Shown: positions 15,713-25,200 of the stretch, piece after piece | Position numbering within the stretch: the first letter of the stretch is position 1 | Layout of the letters: each line of letters begins with the position of its first letter | Source: Puniceicoccaceae bacterium | GTDB taxonomy: Bacteria; Verrucomicrobiota; Verrucomicrobiia; Opitutales; Coraliomargaritaceae | Direction: 5' to 3' | Length of the DNA: 64,000 bases | NCBI GenBank assembly: GCA_018402305.1 | Contig: JAGYJE010000007.1 | Location: forward strand, 1-64,000 | The notes under the pieces: model-generated | The model's input: the letters and a program-made list of their open reading frames with translations, nothing else | What the model was told of the DNA's origin: nothing | Databases searched by the model: none | Made by a program: the position numbers and the translations under genes

Positions 15713-16909
15713 TTAGGAATTAGGCGCGTTTTCTCTGCGGTCAAGGAAGTCATTTACGGCGGCCTCGATTTGTTGAATATGACGTTCCATCGAGAATTCC
15801 TGTCCTGTCGAAATCGCATGGTTGCGGATCTCTTGGAAGTTTGGACACGCTGCCAAATCTTGAATGCGATCCCTGATTAGATCGTAATCATGAGCGGTCG
15901 GGATGACGTATCCGTTTCGCCCATCTTTTATAAGTTCGGCACTGCCATTGGTTGCCGTTGTGATCACCGCGACTCCACAGGCGAGCGCCTCGCAGACAAC
16001 ATTCGCGGCGGCATCGTATTTTGAGGGAAAGACCAGGCAATCTGAAGCGCCATAATAATGCTCAATTTTCGGCTGAAAACCGGCGTAAACGACACGGTCC
16101 AGCAGGTCGAGATTCTCGAGTGACTTGCGGAGTTTGGAAGCATCGGTCCGGCCGACGACCAGAAGTTTAATGCGCTTGTTGTGAATTCCGGCAAAGGACT
16201 CCAGCAGCTCCTGCAAGCCCTTGCGACCGCCTCCGCCTGCGGTGAAAATGCAGACGAAGTCGTCAGTCGAAAATCCATGTTGGCGGCGGATAGTATCGCG
16301 CATCTTGCTTGCAACATTCGGATTAAAGCGGCTCAGATCGATCCCGTTGCGGACTACCCGCAAGCGCTCCTCCGGGACTTGATACCGATTTTGAATGTCT
16401 TGCTTCACCATGCTCGAATTGGTGATCAGCAACTGCGGCGTATTTTTCTTGAATAAATTTTCTTGTAAGCGTCTCGCTGTCAGATGCTTCAGACGGAATC
16501 GGGCGCTGGGTCGCAGGCAATTATCCATGTAAGTTGCGTGCACGCCGCCGCCGGCACGGTAGACATCGCCAAAGCTCACGTTTCCGGTGGTGAAGACAAA
16601 ATCAAAATTTACCGGGTGCTTTCGGATCAGTTTTTGTGCTCGGTAATTGAACCAGACCAAACGGGCCGAAGGGGTCAACTTGAGCGGCCTGACTTTGATC
16701 TTATTGAGGTTAGCATGCTCAACAGATCGACTGCCAAAGCTTTCCGCGAAGCACCATACCTCGCAGCCACCCGCCAACAGACCGCGGAGGAGCCGGTTAA
16801 TGTAATTCTCGTGCCCGCCACGGTCAGGATCGAGAGATTTGACCACTAACGCAATCTTCCAGAGGAGCGTTTCCGAGTGCACCCTATTTTCCTGAAAGGA
16901 CTTCCTCAT
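15713..16909 (-). CDS. WaaG-like glycosyltransferase family 4
   Basis: In this 398-residue GT4 enzyme the N-terminus WKIALVVKSLDPDRGGHENY and the internal DVYRAGGGVHATYM are typical of the LPS-core glucosyltransferase WaaG/RfaG. Later it has VVRNGIDLSRFNP, FTAGGGGRKGLQELL and SKYDAAANVVCEALACGVAV with the conserved Glu pair. WaaG adds the first outer-core hexose to heptose. The first 18 residues look like an extension; no other start codon suits. It overlaps the preceding gene by 26 bp. Confidence 0.85.
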   Translation of the reverse strand: MRKSFQENRVHSETLLWKIALVVKSLDPDRGGHENYINRLLRGLLAGGCEVWCFAESFGSRSVEHANLNKIKVRPLKLTPSARLVWFNYRAQKLIRKHPVNFDFVFTTGNVSFGDVYRAGGGVHATYMDNCLRPSARFRLKHLTARRLQENLFKKNTPQLLITNSSMVKQDIQNRYQVPEERLRVVRNGIDLSRFNPNVASKMRDTIRRQHGFSTDDFVCIFTAGGGGRKGLQELLESFAGIHNKRIKLLVVGRTDASKLRKSLENLDLLDRVVYAGFQPKIEHYYGASDCLVFPSKYDAAANVVCEALACGVAVITTATNGSAELIKDGRNGYVIPTAHDYDLIRDRIQDLAACPNFQEIRNHAISTGQEFSMERHIQQIEAAVNDFLDRRENAPNS

Positions 16910-17981
16910 AAAGACTTAGGTAGCTCAAAGCCATGGAATCAGTGTTAAATTGCAACGAATAATTGTATGCGTTTTCTGTAATTGCAGACTTCAGGTTCGG
17001 GTCTGTAATGAGTGCACGTAGGTGGTCAGCCAGTTCGGCGGCGTTTCCAATGCTGGAACTTAGACCCGTTTTCCGATGCTGAACCAGTTCCGGGATTCCC
17101 CCTGCTTGGGTGGCGACGACTGGAACTTTGGCGGCAAAGGAATCAATGACGCTCGTCCCGAGTCCTTCTGTCTTTGAGGTAATCAGGAAAATGTCCAGCG
17201 ATGGTAGCACCTCTTCAATGTTATCCAGGAAACCGGTAAAGATGAAATAATCGCTCAGGTTAAGCGCCTTCACTCGGGCCTTGAGATCGGATTCCAATTC
17301 GCCTGAGCCGATGATGAAGAAACGAACAAATCGGTCAAATTTTTGCACATAATGGGCTGCGGTTTCCATAAAAGTGGCATAGTCCTTGTGAGGTGCGAGT
17401 GCACTGGTGTTTCCAATAAGGGTGAGGTTTTTTTTCAGTTGATACTTCGTCCGAAGGAAATTGTTCCCGATGTGGGGCTCGAACCTCTTATGGTTGATCG
17501 CACTGTATATAGTGCTGCAGAGGTCTGGTCGGCCAGTTCCGCTAGTGACTATTTCTCTGATGGCATTGGAGACACAAGCGATCTTACGAATGCCGGGAAA
17601 GGTGTATTTATATCGAGAGAAAAAATTGCGTTTGAGTTCAAAATCAACCCTTCGGGTTAGAACGACCGGCGTTCTATTGCCGAGAAGATATGCCAGAAAA
17701 GCTGTGCTGTGCGAGTGGGAACTGTGCGCATGCACAATATCAACCGACAGTGTTTCGCAAAGTTTTTTCAACGCCAATCCCGAGCGAATGTCTCCCGAGT
17801 GCCGCATAGGCAAGGGGTGAAAGGCCCAGTCCCGAGCGATGCAGAATTTTTCAAATTCAGATCCTGGTTTGCAGGCGACCAGCGGCTGGATTCCCTTGGT
17901 TTCCAGCTTCTCAACAAGGTAAGCGATTTGCTGCTCGCCGCCCCGCCAAGTCGATTCGGAGCTAAGATGCAGAATCCTCAT
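16884..17981 (-). CDS. Glycosyltransferase family 4
   Basis: The 365-residue GT-B enzyme has the N-terminal loop SSESTWRGGEQQIAYL, the HAHSSHSHSTAFLAYLLG segment and the C-terminal TSKTEGLGTSVIDSFAAKVPVVAT motif. It resembles GT4 enzymes of LPS-core clusters. The overlaps with both neighbours (20 and 26 bp) show a compact operon. The product linkage is unknown. Confidence 0.85.
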   Translation of the reverse strand: MRILHLSSESTWRGGEQQIAYLVEKLETKGIQPLVACKPGSEFEKFCIARDWAFHPLPMRHSGDIRSGLALKKLCETLSVDIVHAHSSHSHSTAFLAYLLGNRTPVVLTRRVDFELKRNFFSRYKYTFPGIRKIACVSNAIREIVTSGTGRPDLCSTIYSAINHKRFEPHIGNNFLRTKYQLKKNLTLIGNTSALAPHKDYATFMETAAHYVQKFDRFVRFFIIGSGELESDLKARVKALNLSDYFIFTGFLDNIEEVLPSLDIFLITSKTEGLGTSVIDSFAAKVPVVATQAGGIPELVQHRKTGLSSSIGNAAELADHLRALITDPNLKSAITENAYNYSLQFNTDSMALSYLSLYEEVLSGK

Positions 17982-18741
17982 GTCCGGACGTTAACTGCTT
18001 ATATTTGGCATACTTCAAGAACTTTGAGTGGGCCGAGACGACTGCGATCGTCAAACCGCGAAATCCGTCCAAAAAGCCGAGTTTTAAGAAATAGTGTTTT
18101 AAAAAGACGAACGGAGGATTGAAAAGCAATCGAAGTGTTGTGAAGCGTTTCGTTCTGTTTCTGAGCAGCTCGTGCGCGGCGATCGTTGAGAATTTATTGC
18201 TCTGCGCGACATGGGCCTCCAGGTCGGGGATCGTGTAATGGAGAATGTCCCCACGGAGCCGATGGGTTTTGGCGCCCTTTTCGAGTTGAACGGTGTCGTG
18301 TGGGTTGTTCCCCCCCCAGCTTCCATACTGCTTGTTCCAGAATCTTACTTTGCGGTCTGGATACCACCCGCTGTGTCGGATCCAGCGGCCACAATAGTTA
18401 TTAAGTCTGGGCATTGAATAGGCCTCGATACCAGGCGGGGCTTTTTCCTTTATTCCGTTCATTTCATGTATTAGTTCGTGGCTTAAGCACTCGTCGCCGT
18501 CGAGCGAAAGCACCCAGTCGTATCTCGCCTCATTCAAGCCGTAATGCTTCTGCTCAATATAGCCTTTGAACGCATTCTGAACGAAACGGACCTTTTCGTA
18601 AGAGCGGCAAATCGACTCGGTCTGATCGGTCGAAAAGCTGTCAACCACCACGATTTCGTCGGCGACTTTGTCGAGCGAATCCAGACACTTTCGGATATGC
18701 GTCTCTTCGTTGAAAGTAATGACGGTTGCGCTGATTTTCAT
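17962..18741 (-). CDS. Glycosyltransferase family 2 (WaaE/KdtX-like)
   Basis: In this 259-residue GT-A enzyme MKISATVITFNEETHIRKCL, EIVVVDSFSTDQT and VLSLDGDEC (the D-x-D-like metal motif) are followed by PRLNNYCGRWIRHSGWYPDRK and LRGDILHYT. This is the family of beta-1,4-glucosyltransferases WaaE/KdtX that act on the inner LPS core. It is the first gene of the run 18741 to 13222, so the promoter should lie just upstream of 18741. Confidence 0.87.
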   Translation of the reverse strand: MKISATVITFNEETHIRKCLDSLDKVADEIVVVDSFSTDQTESICRSYEKVRFVQNAFKGYIEQKHYGLNEARYDWVLSLDGDECLSHELIHEMNGIKEKAPPGIEAYSMPRLNNYCGRWIRHSGWYPDRKVRFWNKQYGSWGGNNPHDTVQLEKGAKTHRLRGDILHYTIPDLEAHVAQSNKFSTIAAHELLRNRTKRFTTLRLLFNPPFVFLKHYFLKLGFLDGFRGLTIAVVSAHSKFLKYAKYKQLTSGHEDSAS

Positions 18742-18875
18742 TGTTTCAATGTTTCAAAGTCGAGTGGGAACCGCTCTTCAAAAGAGCGCATAATTGGACG
18801 TTTTGAGGGAATCGCCCGAAAAAAGGGCTTTTTTCTGTGTGGAAATTTGGGATAATTTGTGAAGTTTGAGATGCA

Positions 18876-19245
18876 ATGGAAAGGACAGCAAGTAACCATC
18901 GAATCAAATTCGTTAAATGGGCATGTTTCTTCTCGAGGCAAAAGAATTTTTTTACTAGTTATCCGATAAGCGGGCGGACTTGGGTGCGTTTTTTAGTAAA
19001 CGCGGACAAAACGGAGATTTTTGGTATTGAGGTTCTGAATGTCTTTAAGGCAGAGCGAAAGTTACTATTGAAACACCACGTGGAGTGGACGATCCTCGCT
19101 GGCCGCCAGAAAGACGCCTACTACGCGATGCGCCCACAAAATATCGGACTTCTACGAAAGACCTCCTGCGCCTTTATGATGCTAAATTTCCACGCTACGC
19201 TCGCATCAGCCTGGTTCCAGGTAACTCAGCGACTCGGTGTCGCCA
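18876..19245 (+). pseudogene. Possible sulfotransferase remnant
   Basis: One frame contains FFTSYPISGRTWVRFLV, matching the 5'-PAPS loop (S-Y-P-x-S-G-x-T-W-x-R) of sulfotransferases. After about 60 residues similarity fades, and a shifted frame (STKDLLRLYDAKFPRY) continues. No 3'-phosphate motif is found. It is therefore a decayed fragment. It does not explain the whole 18742-19298 gap, in which nothing else is supported. Confidence 0.35.
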
Positions 19246-19298
19246 TAGTCTAATTTTCGATGTCAACATCCGTTTCTTTGAGGGTGCTGTGATTTTGT

Positions 19299-19333
19299 TT
19301 GACAATATATACTGTTGGTATATCCGTTTAAGA
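19299..19333 (+). promoter_or_regulatory. vapBC promoter with palindromic operator
   Basis: TTGACA at 19299-19304 is followed by the perfect inverted repeat ATATAC-TGTTG-GTATAT (19307-19323). The vapB ATG at 19334 begins 29 bp after the TTGACA, so the expected transcript start coincides with the ATG. The operator overlaps the spacer and -10, consistent with autorepression by an AbrB-type VapB. Confidence 0.5.
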
Positions 19334-19567
19334 ATGGAGGCAGCGAGATTGTTTCAAAATGGGCGGAGTCAGGCGGTTCGCTCGCCCAAAGCCTACCGGT
19401 TTTTCGGCGAAAAGGTGTTCATTAAACGTTTCGGAAAAGGAATCGTTTTGCTTCCGGATGAGGATTTATGGGAGAGCCTGATCGAGAGCACGGCAAAGTT
19501 TTCCACTGATTTCATGGAAACGCGTGATCAAGGGGGCGAGCAAGAGCGGGAGGCCTGCTTCGAGTGA
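19334..19567 (+). CDS. vapB: VapB-type antitoxin, AbrB/SpoVT fold
   Basis: The 77-residue protein reads ARLFQNGRSQAVRSPKAYRF, FGEKVFIKRFGKGIVLLP and WESLIESTAKFSTDFME, the swapped-hairpin (AbrB/MazE-like) VapB that pairs with MTYLLDTNICI-type VapC. It is full length. A longer frame reaches further upstream but lacks homology there and would span the operator. The antitoxin is intact although its toxin partner downstream is broken. Confidence 0.8.
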   Translation: MEAARLFQNGRSQAVRSPKAYRFFGEKVFIKRFGKGIVLLPDEDLWESLIESTAKFSTDFMETRDQGGEQEREACFE

Positions 19568-19849
19568 CGTATCTATTGGATACAGAAATCTGCATCTTTA
19601 TGATACGAAGGCAACCGGAGTCTGTTTTCGCTAAATTGCGGGAGCAAGTGCCTGGCGACGTGGGGGTTTCTGCAGTCACCCATTCGGAACTTTGCCATGG
19701 TGCGCTCAAAAGCCGGGAACCAGAGACGAATCTTGCCGCCTTGGCGGAGTTCGTGTTTTGTGGTGACGAATAATACCAAGGAATTCGAGCGGGTGGATGG
19801 CTTGCGCGTTGAAAACTGGCTTTTGGCTGACTGGCTTTTGGCTGACTGA
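19564..19849 (+). pseudogene. vapC: VapC toxin with internal deletion and frameshift
   Basis: A GTG start inside the vapB stop codon gives MTYLLDTEICIFMIRRQPES and VGVSAVTHSELCHGALKS, the N-terminal half of a PIN toxin. The canonical DTNICI is DTEICI here. After residue 65 the frame ends. A shifted frame carries the true C-terminus VVTNNTKEFERVDGLRVENW. About 45 central residues, including the third acidic residue, are missing. A 15-bp tandem duplication (TGGCTTTTGGCTGAC twice) follows the C-terminus. Confidence 0.75.
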
Positions 19850-19903
19850 GTATTTGAGCGGCGGGCAGGACTTTGCTGGTGTCCGCGTCGTTTATCCGTT
19901 TTA

Positions 19904-21364
19904 TTGAACGAAAAATTAAAGATTTTGCTTTGGTTTCTGAAACTTTCTGCCCGCTTTTTGGCTTGGTTACCGCCGAGCCTGGCTGCGATGCTGTGTCGTT
20001 TTATTGGGTTGTTGGTTCGTGTTTTTTTGGCGACCCGGAGTCGGAGCACGCTGAACAGCCTTTCGCATGCATTTCCGGATGAAACGGAGGCTTGGCGGCA
20101 GGGGGTCTTCCGGGAGTCCTGCACCCGGTTGGCGGAGATGGGGCTTTTCCGGCTGGCCTCGGCCTACTTCAGCGCGGAGCGGCTGGAGCAGACGCTTGAA
20201 CTCACGCCGGAAGCTGCTCGGATTATCGAAGATTATCGGGAGGGCGGGCGGTTCCATGGGCGGCCGGTCGTGATTATGCTGCCGCACATGACCCTGTCGG
20301 AAGCGGCGACCATGCTGCCGGGGCGGGTATCGGGCTTAAAGCCGGTGCATGTCATTTTTCGTCCGCTCAACCAGCCAGCGATCAACCGCTGGGTGACGCG
20401 CGAGCGGGAACGGTTTGGTGCCAAAATGATTTCGCGGCGGGCTGGGCACAACGATGCCATGGCAGCCCTGCGGCAGGGAGAAATCGTTGCTGTGCTCTTC
20501 GATCAGGATGCGGCCAGTCGTGGGTCGGTGATTACCTTCATGGACCGTATGGTTTCGGCGACGGATCTGCCTGCCCTAATGGCGCATCGTTTCAGCGCGG
20601 ATGTCTTTCTCATGCTCCCCGAGCGACAGAGCTTTTGGAGGGCTCAGTTGACCTTAAGGCCCATCCCGCTGGGCGAGGAGCCGGTGGACGTGACAATCCG
20701 GGCCCACGATGCACTGGAGGCGTATCTGCGGCGCGATGCGGAAACGGCGGCGGATTGGCTCTGGCTGCATCAGCGCTGGAACTTCGCCTGCAAGCCCCGC
20801 AAACGCTTCCGCCTGTCCGAGAAGCGGAATCAAATCGCACGCGCGAATGCCTTGCACGGCCGCGACGCGTTGCCGAGAAAAGTGCGCTTCTGGGTCCGAC
20901 TGCCGGATAGCCGGGCTGAGGTGGTTGATGCCTTGCCCGTCCTGCGGGCAATCCGAGCCGCGCGACCGGACTTCGAATTCACTTTGATCGGGGAGGGTGG
21001 GCTACAGTCATTGGTTGAGGAGTCAGAGCTGGCGGATCGATTCGTCCCACTACCAAAGTCGGGACTTTCCCGATTGCTTCAATTTTATCAAATGCGCTCG
21101 CAGTATCCCGACACCTATTGGGTGCTCGCCGCGGACTTTGGCGCGGACTTGGAGGCCTTTCTCACCCGTTGTCCCCAGCGCTTTGGAGCGGAGCGGGCAG
21201 GGCGGAGGCGGCGTTTGTTGACGACGCCCTATCGAGCGGAAGCGGGCGCCGAAAACGCTCCGCCCGGACTCTCCGGCTTATGGCAGTCCATGGCGTATTT
21301 CTATGGCTTACCGGAGCCGGAGGAATCGCCACCGGATCGGGAAAAACCCTCGGCGGATGCGTGA
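19904..21364 (+). CDS. Fusion: LpxL-like acyltransferase plus GT9 heptosyltransferase-like domain
   Basis: In this 486-residue protein residues 1-305 are an LpxL/HtrB lysophospholipid acyltransferase: an N-terminal hydrophobic segment (ILLWFLKLSARFLAWLPPSL), the H-x4-E catalytic motif (His128-MTLS-Glu133), FDQDAASRGSVITFMDR and WLWLHQRWNF. Residues 320-450 resemble the N-terminal half of ADP-heptose:LPS heptosyltransferases (VRLPDSRAEVVDALPVLRAI, FTLIGEGG, FVPLPKSG). The C-terminal donor-binding half of GT9 is missing or replaced, so transferase activity is uncertain. The protein probably acylates a lipid A precursor at the inner membrane. ATG at 19904 chosen by homology. Confidence 0.78.
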   Translation: MNEKLKILLWFLKLSARFLAWLPPSLAAMLCRFIGLLVRVFLATRSRSTLNSLSHAFPDETEAWRQGVFRESCTRLAEMGLFRLASAYFSAERLEQTLELTPEAARIIEDYREGGRFHGRPVVIMLPHMTLSEAATMLPGRVSGLKPVHVIFRPLNQPAINRWVTRERERFGAKMISRRAGHNDAMAALRQGEIVAVLFDQDAASRGSVITFMDRMVSATDLPALMAHRFSADVFLMLPERQSFWRAQLTLRPIPLGEEPVDVTIRAHDALEAYLRRDAETAADWLWLHQRWNFACKPRKRFRLSEKRNQIARANALHGRDALPRKVRFWVRLPDSRAEVVDALPVLRAIRAARPDFEFTLIGEGGLQSLVEESELADRFVPLPKSGLSRLLQFYQMRSQYPDTYWVLAADFGADLEAFLTRCPQRFGAERAGRRRRLLTTPYRAEAGAENAPPGLSGLWQSMAYFYGLPEPEESPPDREKPSADA

Positions 21365-21383
21365 CCTGATCGCGATTCTACGC

Positions 21384-21419
21384 TTGATTAAAGTAAAAAT
21401 GTGGACATTATGTGGACAT
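21384..21419 (+). promoter_or_regulatory. Promoter and tandem operator of the Phd/PIN module
   Basis: TTGATT (21384-21389), 16 bp and CATTAT (21406-21411) precede the antitoxin ATG at 21420 by 8 bp. Two identical words ATGTGGACAT lie at 21399-21408 and 21410-21419, 11 bp apart (one helical turn). They are good candidates for Phd dimer sites, as the repeats cover the -10. Confidence 0.5.
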
Positions 21420-21668
21420 ATGAAAACGGCAACGCTTCGTCAATTGCGCAATGAAACGTCTCTCCTCGCGAAATGGGTTGAGGCAGGCGAAACGGTCGTT
21501 GTTACGAAACGTTCGAAGCCTCTTTTTCGCTTGATCGCGGCCACTCCAAAGGATGCAAATACAGGGCCGCTTCCGGATTTTGATGCCCGCCAGCGAGCGA
21601 TCTTTCCTGAGGCACTCACTGGTTCAACTGGAGCTGATTTGATTATTGAGGAAAGAGGGCGTTATTGA
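21420..21668 (+). CDS. Phd/YefM-type antitoxin
   Basis: The 82-residue protein starts MKTATLRQLRNETSLLAKWV and continues EAGETVVVTKRSKPLFRLI, the classic Phd/YefM DNA-binding fold. The tail (PDFDARQRAIF, LIIEERGRY) would bind the toxin. Its stop overlaps the TTG start of the following PIN gene. The ATG directly follows the second operator repeat. Confidence 0.85.
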   Translation: MKTATLRQLRNETSLLAKWVEAGETVVVTKRSKPLFRLIAATPKDANTGPLPDFDARQRAIFPEALTGSTGADLIIEERGRY

Positions 21669-22096
21669 TCTATGCAGATAGTAGTTTTCTGGTGTCGCTC
21701 TATCTGCGAGACGGAAATTCTCGAGCGGCACGGTCGGAGATTGAGTCGCACACGGATGGTGTCGCGCTGAGCCGTCTTGCTGGACTTGAAGTTAGAAACG
21801 CATTTCGGCTGGCAGTTTTCCGCGGTTGGGTTGAGGAAGACCAAGAGCGGCGTGTTCAATCCCTTTTTGAGTCCGACGGGTGCGGTGGGTTTTTATACCC
21901 TTTGGTTTTTGCGAGCGATGAAATTTTCGCGGTGGCTGAGCATCTTTCCCGCACATTTACTGCGACTTCCGGCAATCGAAGTCTCGATATCATGCACATT
22001 GCCTGTGCTCAAGTCGCGGAGTTGACGGTCTTCGCATCCTTTGATGAGCGGCAGCGCAAGCTGGCAAGTTTGGTCGGCTTGCAGGTGGTTCCTTAG
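21665..22096 (+). CDS. PIN-domain toxin paired with Phd antitoxin
   Basis: The 143-residue protein starts at a TTG overlapping the antitoxin stop (TTGA): MIYADSSFLVSLYLRDGNSR with Asp5 in the first strand, LSRLAGLEVRNAF (acidic Glu), SLDIMHIACAQV and FASFDERQRKLA with the final acidic residues. PIN toxins with Y-A-D-S-S-x-L-V-S-L-Y starts are commonly partnered with Phd-type antitoxins. It appears intact. Confidence 0.85.
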   Translation: MIYADSSFLVSLYLRDGNSRAARSEIESHTDGVALSRLAGLEVRNAFRLAVFRGWVEEDQERRVQSLFESDGCGGFLYPLVFASDEIFAVAEHLSRTFTATSGNRSLDIMHIACAQVAELTVFASFDERQRKLASLVGLQVVP

Positions 22097-22250
22097 CTGG
22101 TGGAGCTTCAGGGGCCGGCATGCCTCCTCCGCCAAAGGCTACGGAGGCCAGGGAATGCGCCGGACAACGGCGCTGCGAAAACACCAAGCGCTCTTTTTTC
22201 AATTAAGGCTCGTATCCGGCGGGGATACGGATTTCGTCTGGAGGTTTGCA

Positions 22251-25200
22251 ATGGCGACTCCCAAGGACATAAAAGCTGAAGGTTTAGAGGGCTTCGAGAA
22301 GCTCGAGCTGGGTGAACTTTATTACGTGGCCAACCGTGTTTATCTGGACCGGGGATTGGCGCTCTATCGTCAGTTTGCCGTCGAGGAACTCCGCTGGGAT
22401 TCGGCTAAAAAGACGCTGACGGCTTGCCTGCCGGGCGGTAGCCGCTATCCGAATGAGGTCGCGCTTCAGGTGGTAGATGGGCGTCTCAAGCACCGCTGCG
22501 ACTGCGCCACCTGGGCAAAGCAGGGGGATTGCGTGCACGTCGTGGCGGGAATGGCGGCCATGTTTTTGGCCGTGCAGGGGAAGAGCGCCGGTGGCTACGC
22601 CATGCCGGATGACTATGCTCAGGAGCTCCGGCGTCAGCTGGAATACCGCGATGTCGGCGGCGGGGGCCATGAGGCGGATGATCCGCTGGACGGCGAGCGC
22701 ACGACCATCGTGCTGACTGAGATCGAGCGGGGCGGGGAGCTGAGCTTCTTCGTGGATGGCCGCCTGCCGGCTGATTTCCTTCGGGCCTTCGGGGTCGAAC
22801 TGGAGGGTAATTACGGGTTCAGTTACCAGCGTGACTTTATTTTGGACGAGCCGGGGGAGCAGTTGAAGCCCTTTCTGGAAAGAGCCAAGGCGGCGGGTTA
22901 CTCCGTCGTTGCGGTGCTGGATGAGGGCCCCTGTGCCTTGTCGCTGCAGGCGCAAACGCTGACGGTTGAAATCAAATTCGTGCTGCGCGGGGACCAGGTC
23001 GAGGGATCCGTTCTTTTCCTCGATGGCAAGGAGCAAGCGATCGACGTGTTCACCTACATTCCCGGTAGCGGCTATGTTTTGGCGACCGATGGGCGCCTGC
23101 ACCCCATCGATGCGAAGGATTCCTTGGCATTGAAGGACTTGGGCGCGGGTGGGTTTCGCATCGATGTGGACTCCTTTAACGAACAAAGCCTCACGCCGAG
23201 TGCGGCCCGCGAGCGGGCGCTCTTTTTCGTCGGCGAGCGCAAGGTCGAACCGAAAAAGTCCGGAGAGGCGGCCGCTTTGATTGAAATTGATCTGACCGCG
23301 ATGGAAAATGCGGCTGGGGAATGGGAGGCCTTCGAGTTTGATCTTTTCCTGAACTTCGATGGTTGCCGAGCGGATTTGAACCAGCTTCAGGAAATCCTGC
23401 TGGCACCCATCCTCGTGCCGCCCACGGGAAAGCTGCTCACGGCGAAGCGCCGGGTGCAGGCCTTCTTTGCTTTGGTTCGCCGGGTGCTGGCCTCAGAGTG
23501 CTCCAGTGCGGATCTGGACCTGGATGCCTATGCGGACGATTACCCGGAGCTTTTTTCCGATAAAAACGCCTCCTCTGTTGAAGAGACCCTGCCTGCATTG
23601 CTGCGACTCCTCGACGCCTTCGGTGCGGCGTGCCCGGTCGCTTTGGCCGACGAGGGGCAGGCCCGCTGGATCCGCGGTCATTTTGACATTCGGAAGATTG
23701 CCATGCTGCTCTTCAGCATGTCGGATGTGAACAGCCGTTCCGATTTGGGTGCGCTGGCGGGTGGCAGCATTGGACTGGCCCATCCCGAGGCCGGCTCAGA
23801 GGCTTTGCAGCGCATCGTATCCGTGGGCCGCGCACTCGGCGTGGGGGTGCAGTTTAACAAGCAGCCCATTCGCTCCGAGCCGCTCACGATTCAAGTCGAA
23901 AGCCTCACAGCCGCTTCGGAAATCGACTGGTTTCGGCTGCATCCCTCCATTCGTTGCGGCGACCGGACGATTGATCAGACCGAGTGGCAGAAGCTTATCC
24001 TCGGGCAGTTGTTGATCGAGGACAAAGACGGCAGCTTGATTGTGCCCCGATTGGAAGGCGACGCGGGCGGGCTGGAGTTATTGGCGGACCTTCTGCAACC
24101 GCGGCGGAAAAAGTCCGGTGGAGGGAAGGATGCGGGCGATGATACGCTGCAGGTCTCCCGCCTGGAAATGCTCGATTGGATTATGCTGCGGAAGCACGGC
24201 GTGCGGGTAACGTTGCCGCCGGAAGCGGAGTCGCTTTTCGCCAGCCTCGCCGAGTTTGATGCGATCGGATCTTTCGAAAAGCCTGCCAGTCTACAGGCTG
24301 ATTTGCGGCCTTATCAGGCGCAAGGCTGCGCCTGGATTGATTTTCTCTATCGGCACCGCTTTGGGGCCTGTCTCGCGGACGACATGGGGCTCGGTAAAAC
24401 GGTGCAAACCATTGCTTTTCTGGCCCGCTATTTTGAGAAAAACCCCGAGGCGCAGGACGCCCGTGTATTGATCGTCCTGCCACCGAGCCTTGTCTTCAAT
24501 TGGCAGGAAGAGTTTGAGCGTTTCGCGCCCACACTGAAGGTGGTCGACTGCCTCAGTAAAAGTCGCTGGAAGACTGCACTGCAGGAGGCTCAGATTATTC
24601 TGACGACCTACGACCGCGTGCGGATCGACCTCTCGGCCATGCGGGCGCACCGCTTCGATATCGTGGTCTTTGACGAGGCGCACAACTTGAAAAACGTCTC
24701 AGCTGCGCGGACAAAAGCGGCGGCCCGCATCGACCGGCGCTTCACGCTCTGCCTGACCGGGACGCCGGTGGAGAACAATGCCAGTGAGTTCTACTCGGTC
24801 ATGACCGCTGCCGTGCCGGGGATATTCGGGACCTTAAAGGAATTCAAAGAAGCCTACCGCGGCGCACCGCACCGGATACTCGGGCGCTCCCGTCCGTTCA
24901 TTCTGCGTCGGACCAAGGAAAAGATCCTCAAGGAACTGCCAAAAAAAGAAGAGCATGAACTCTTCCTCGAGATGTCGACACTTCAAAAAGAGATCTACAC
25001 CCGCACGGTGGCGGAGGTCCGGGCCGAGGTGGCGGAGGCCTACGAGGGCCGACCCGAGCAGCAGGCAGGGATCGTGGCGCTGGCCGCGATTTTGCGTCTG
25101 CGGCAGGTCTGTGTTAGCCCGGAGTTGTTGGGTAAGCACATGCCCAATCATGCGCCCAAATTCAGCTACATGGCGGACCGCCTGGAAGAGTTGAACGCCG

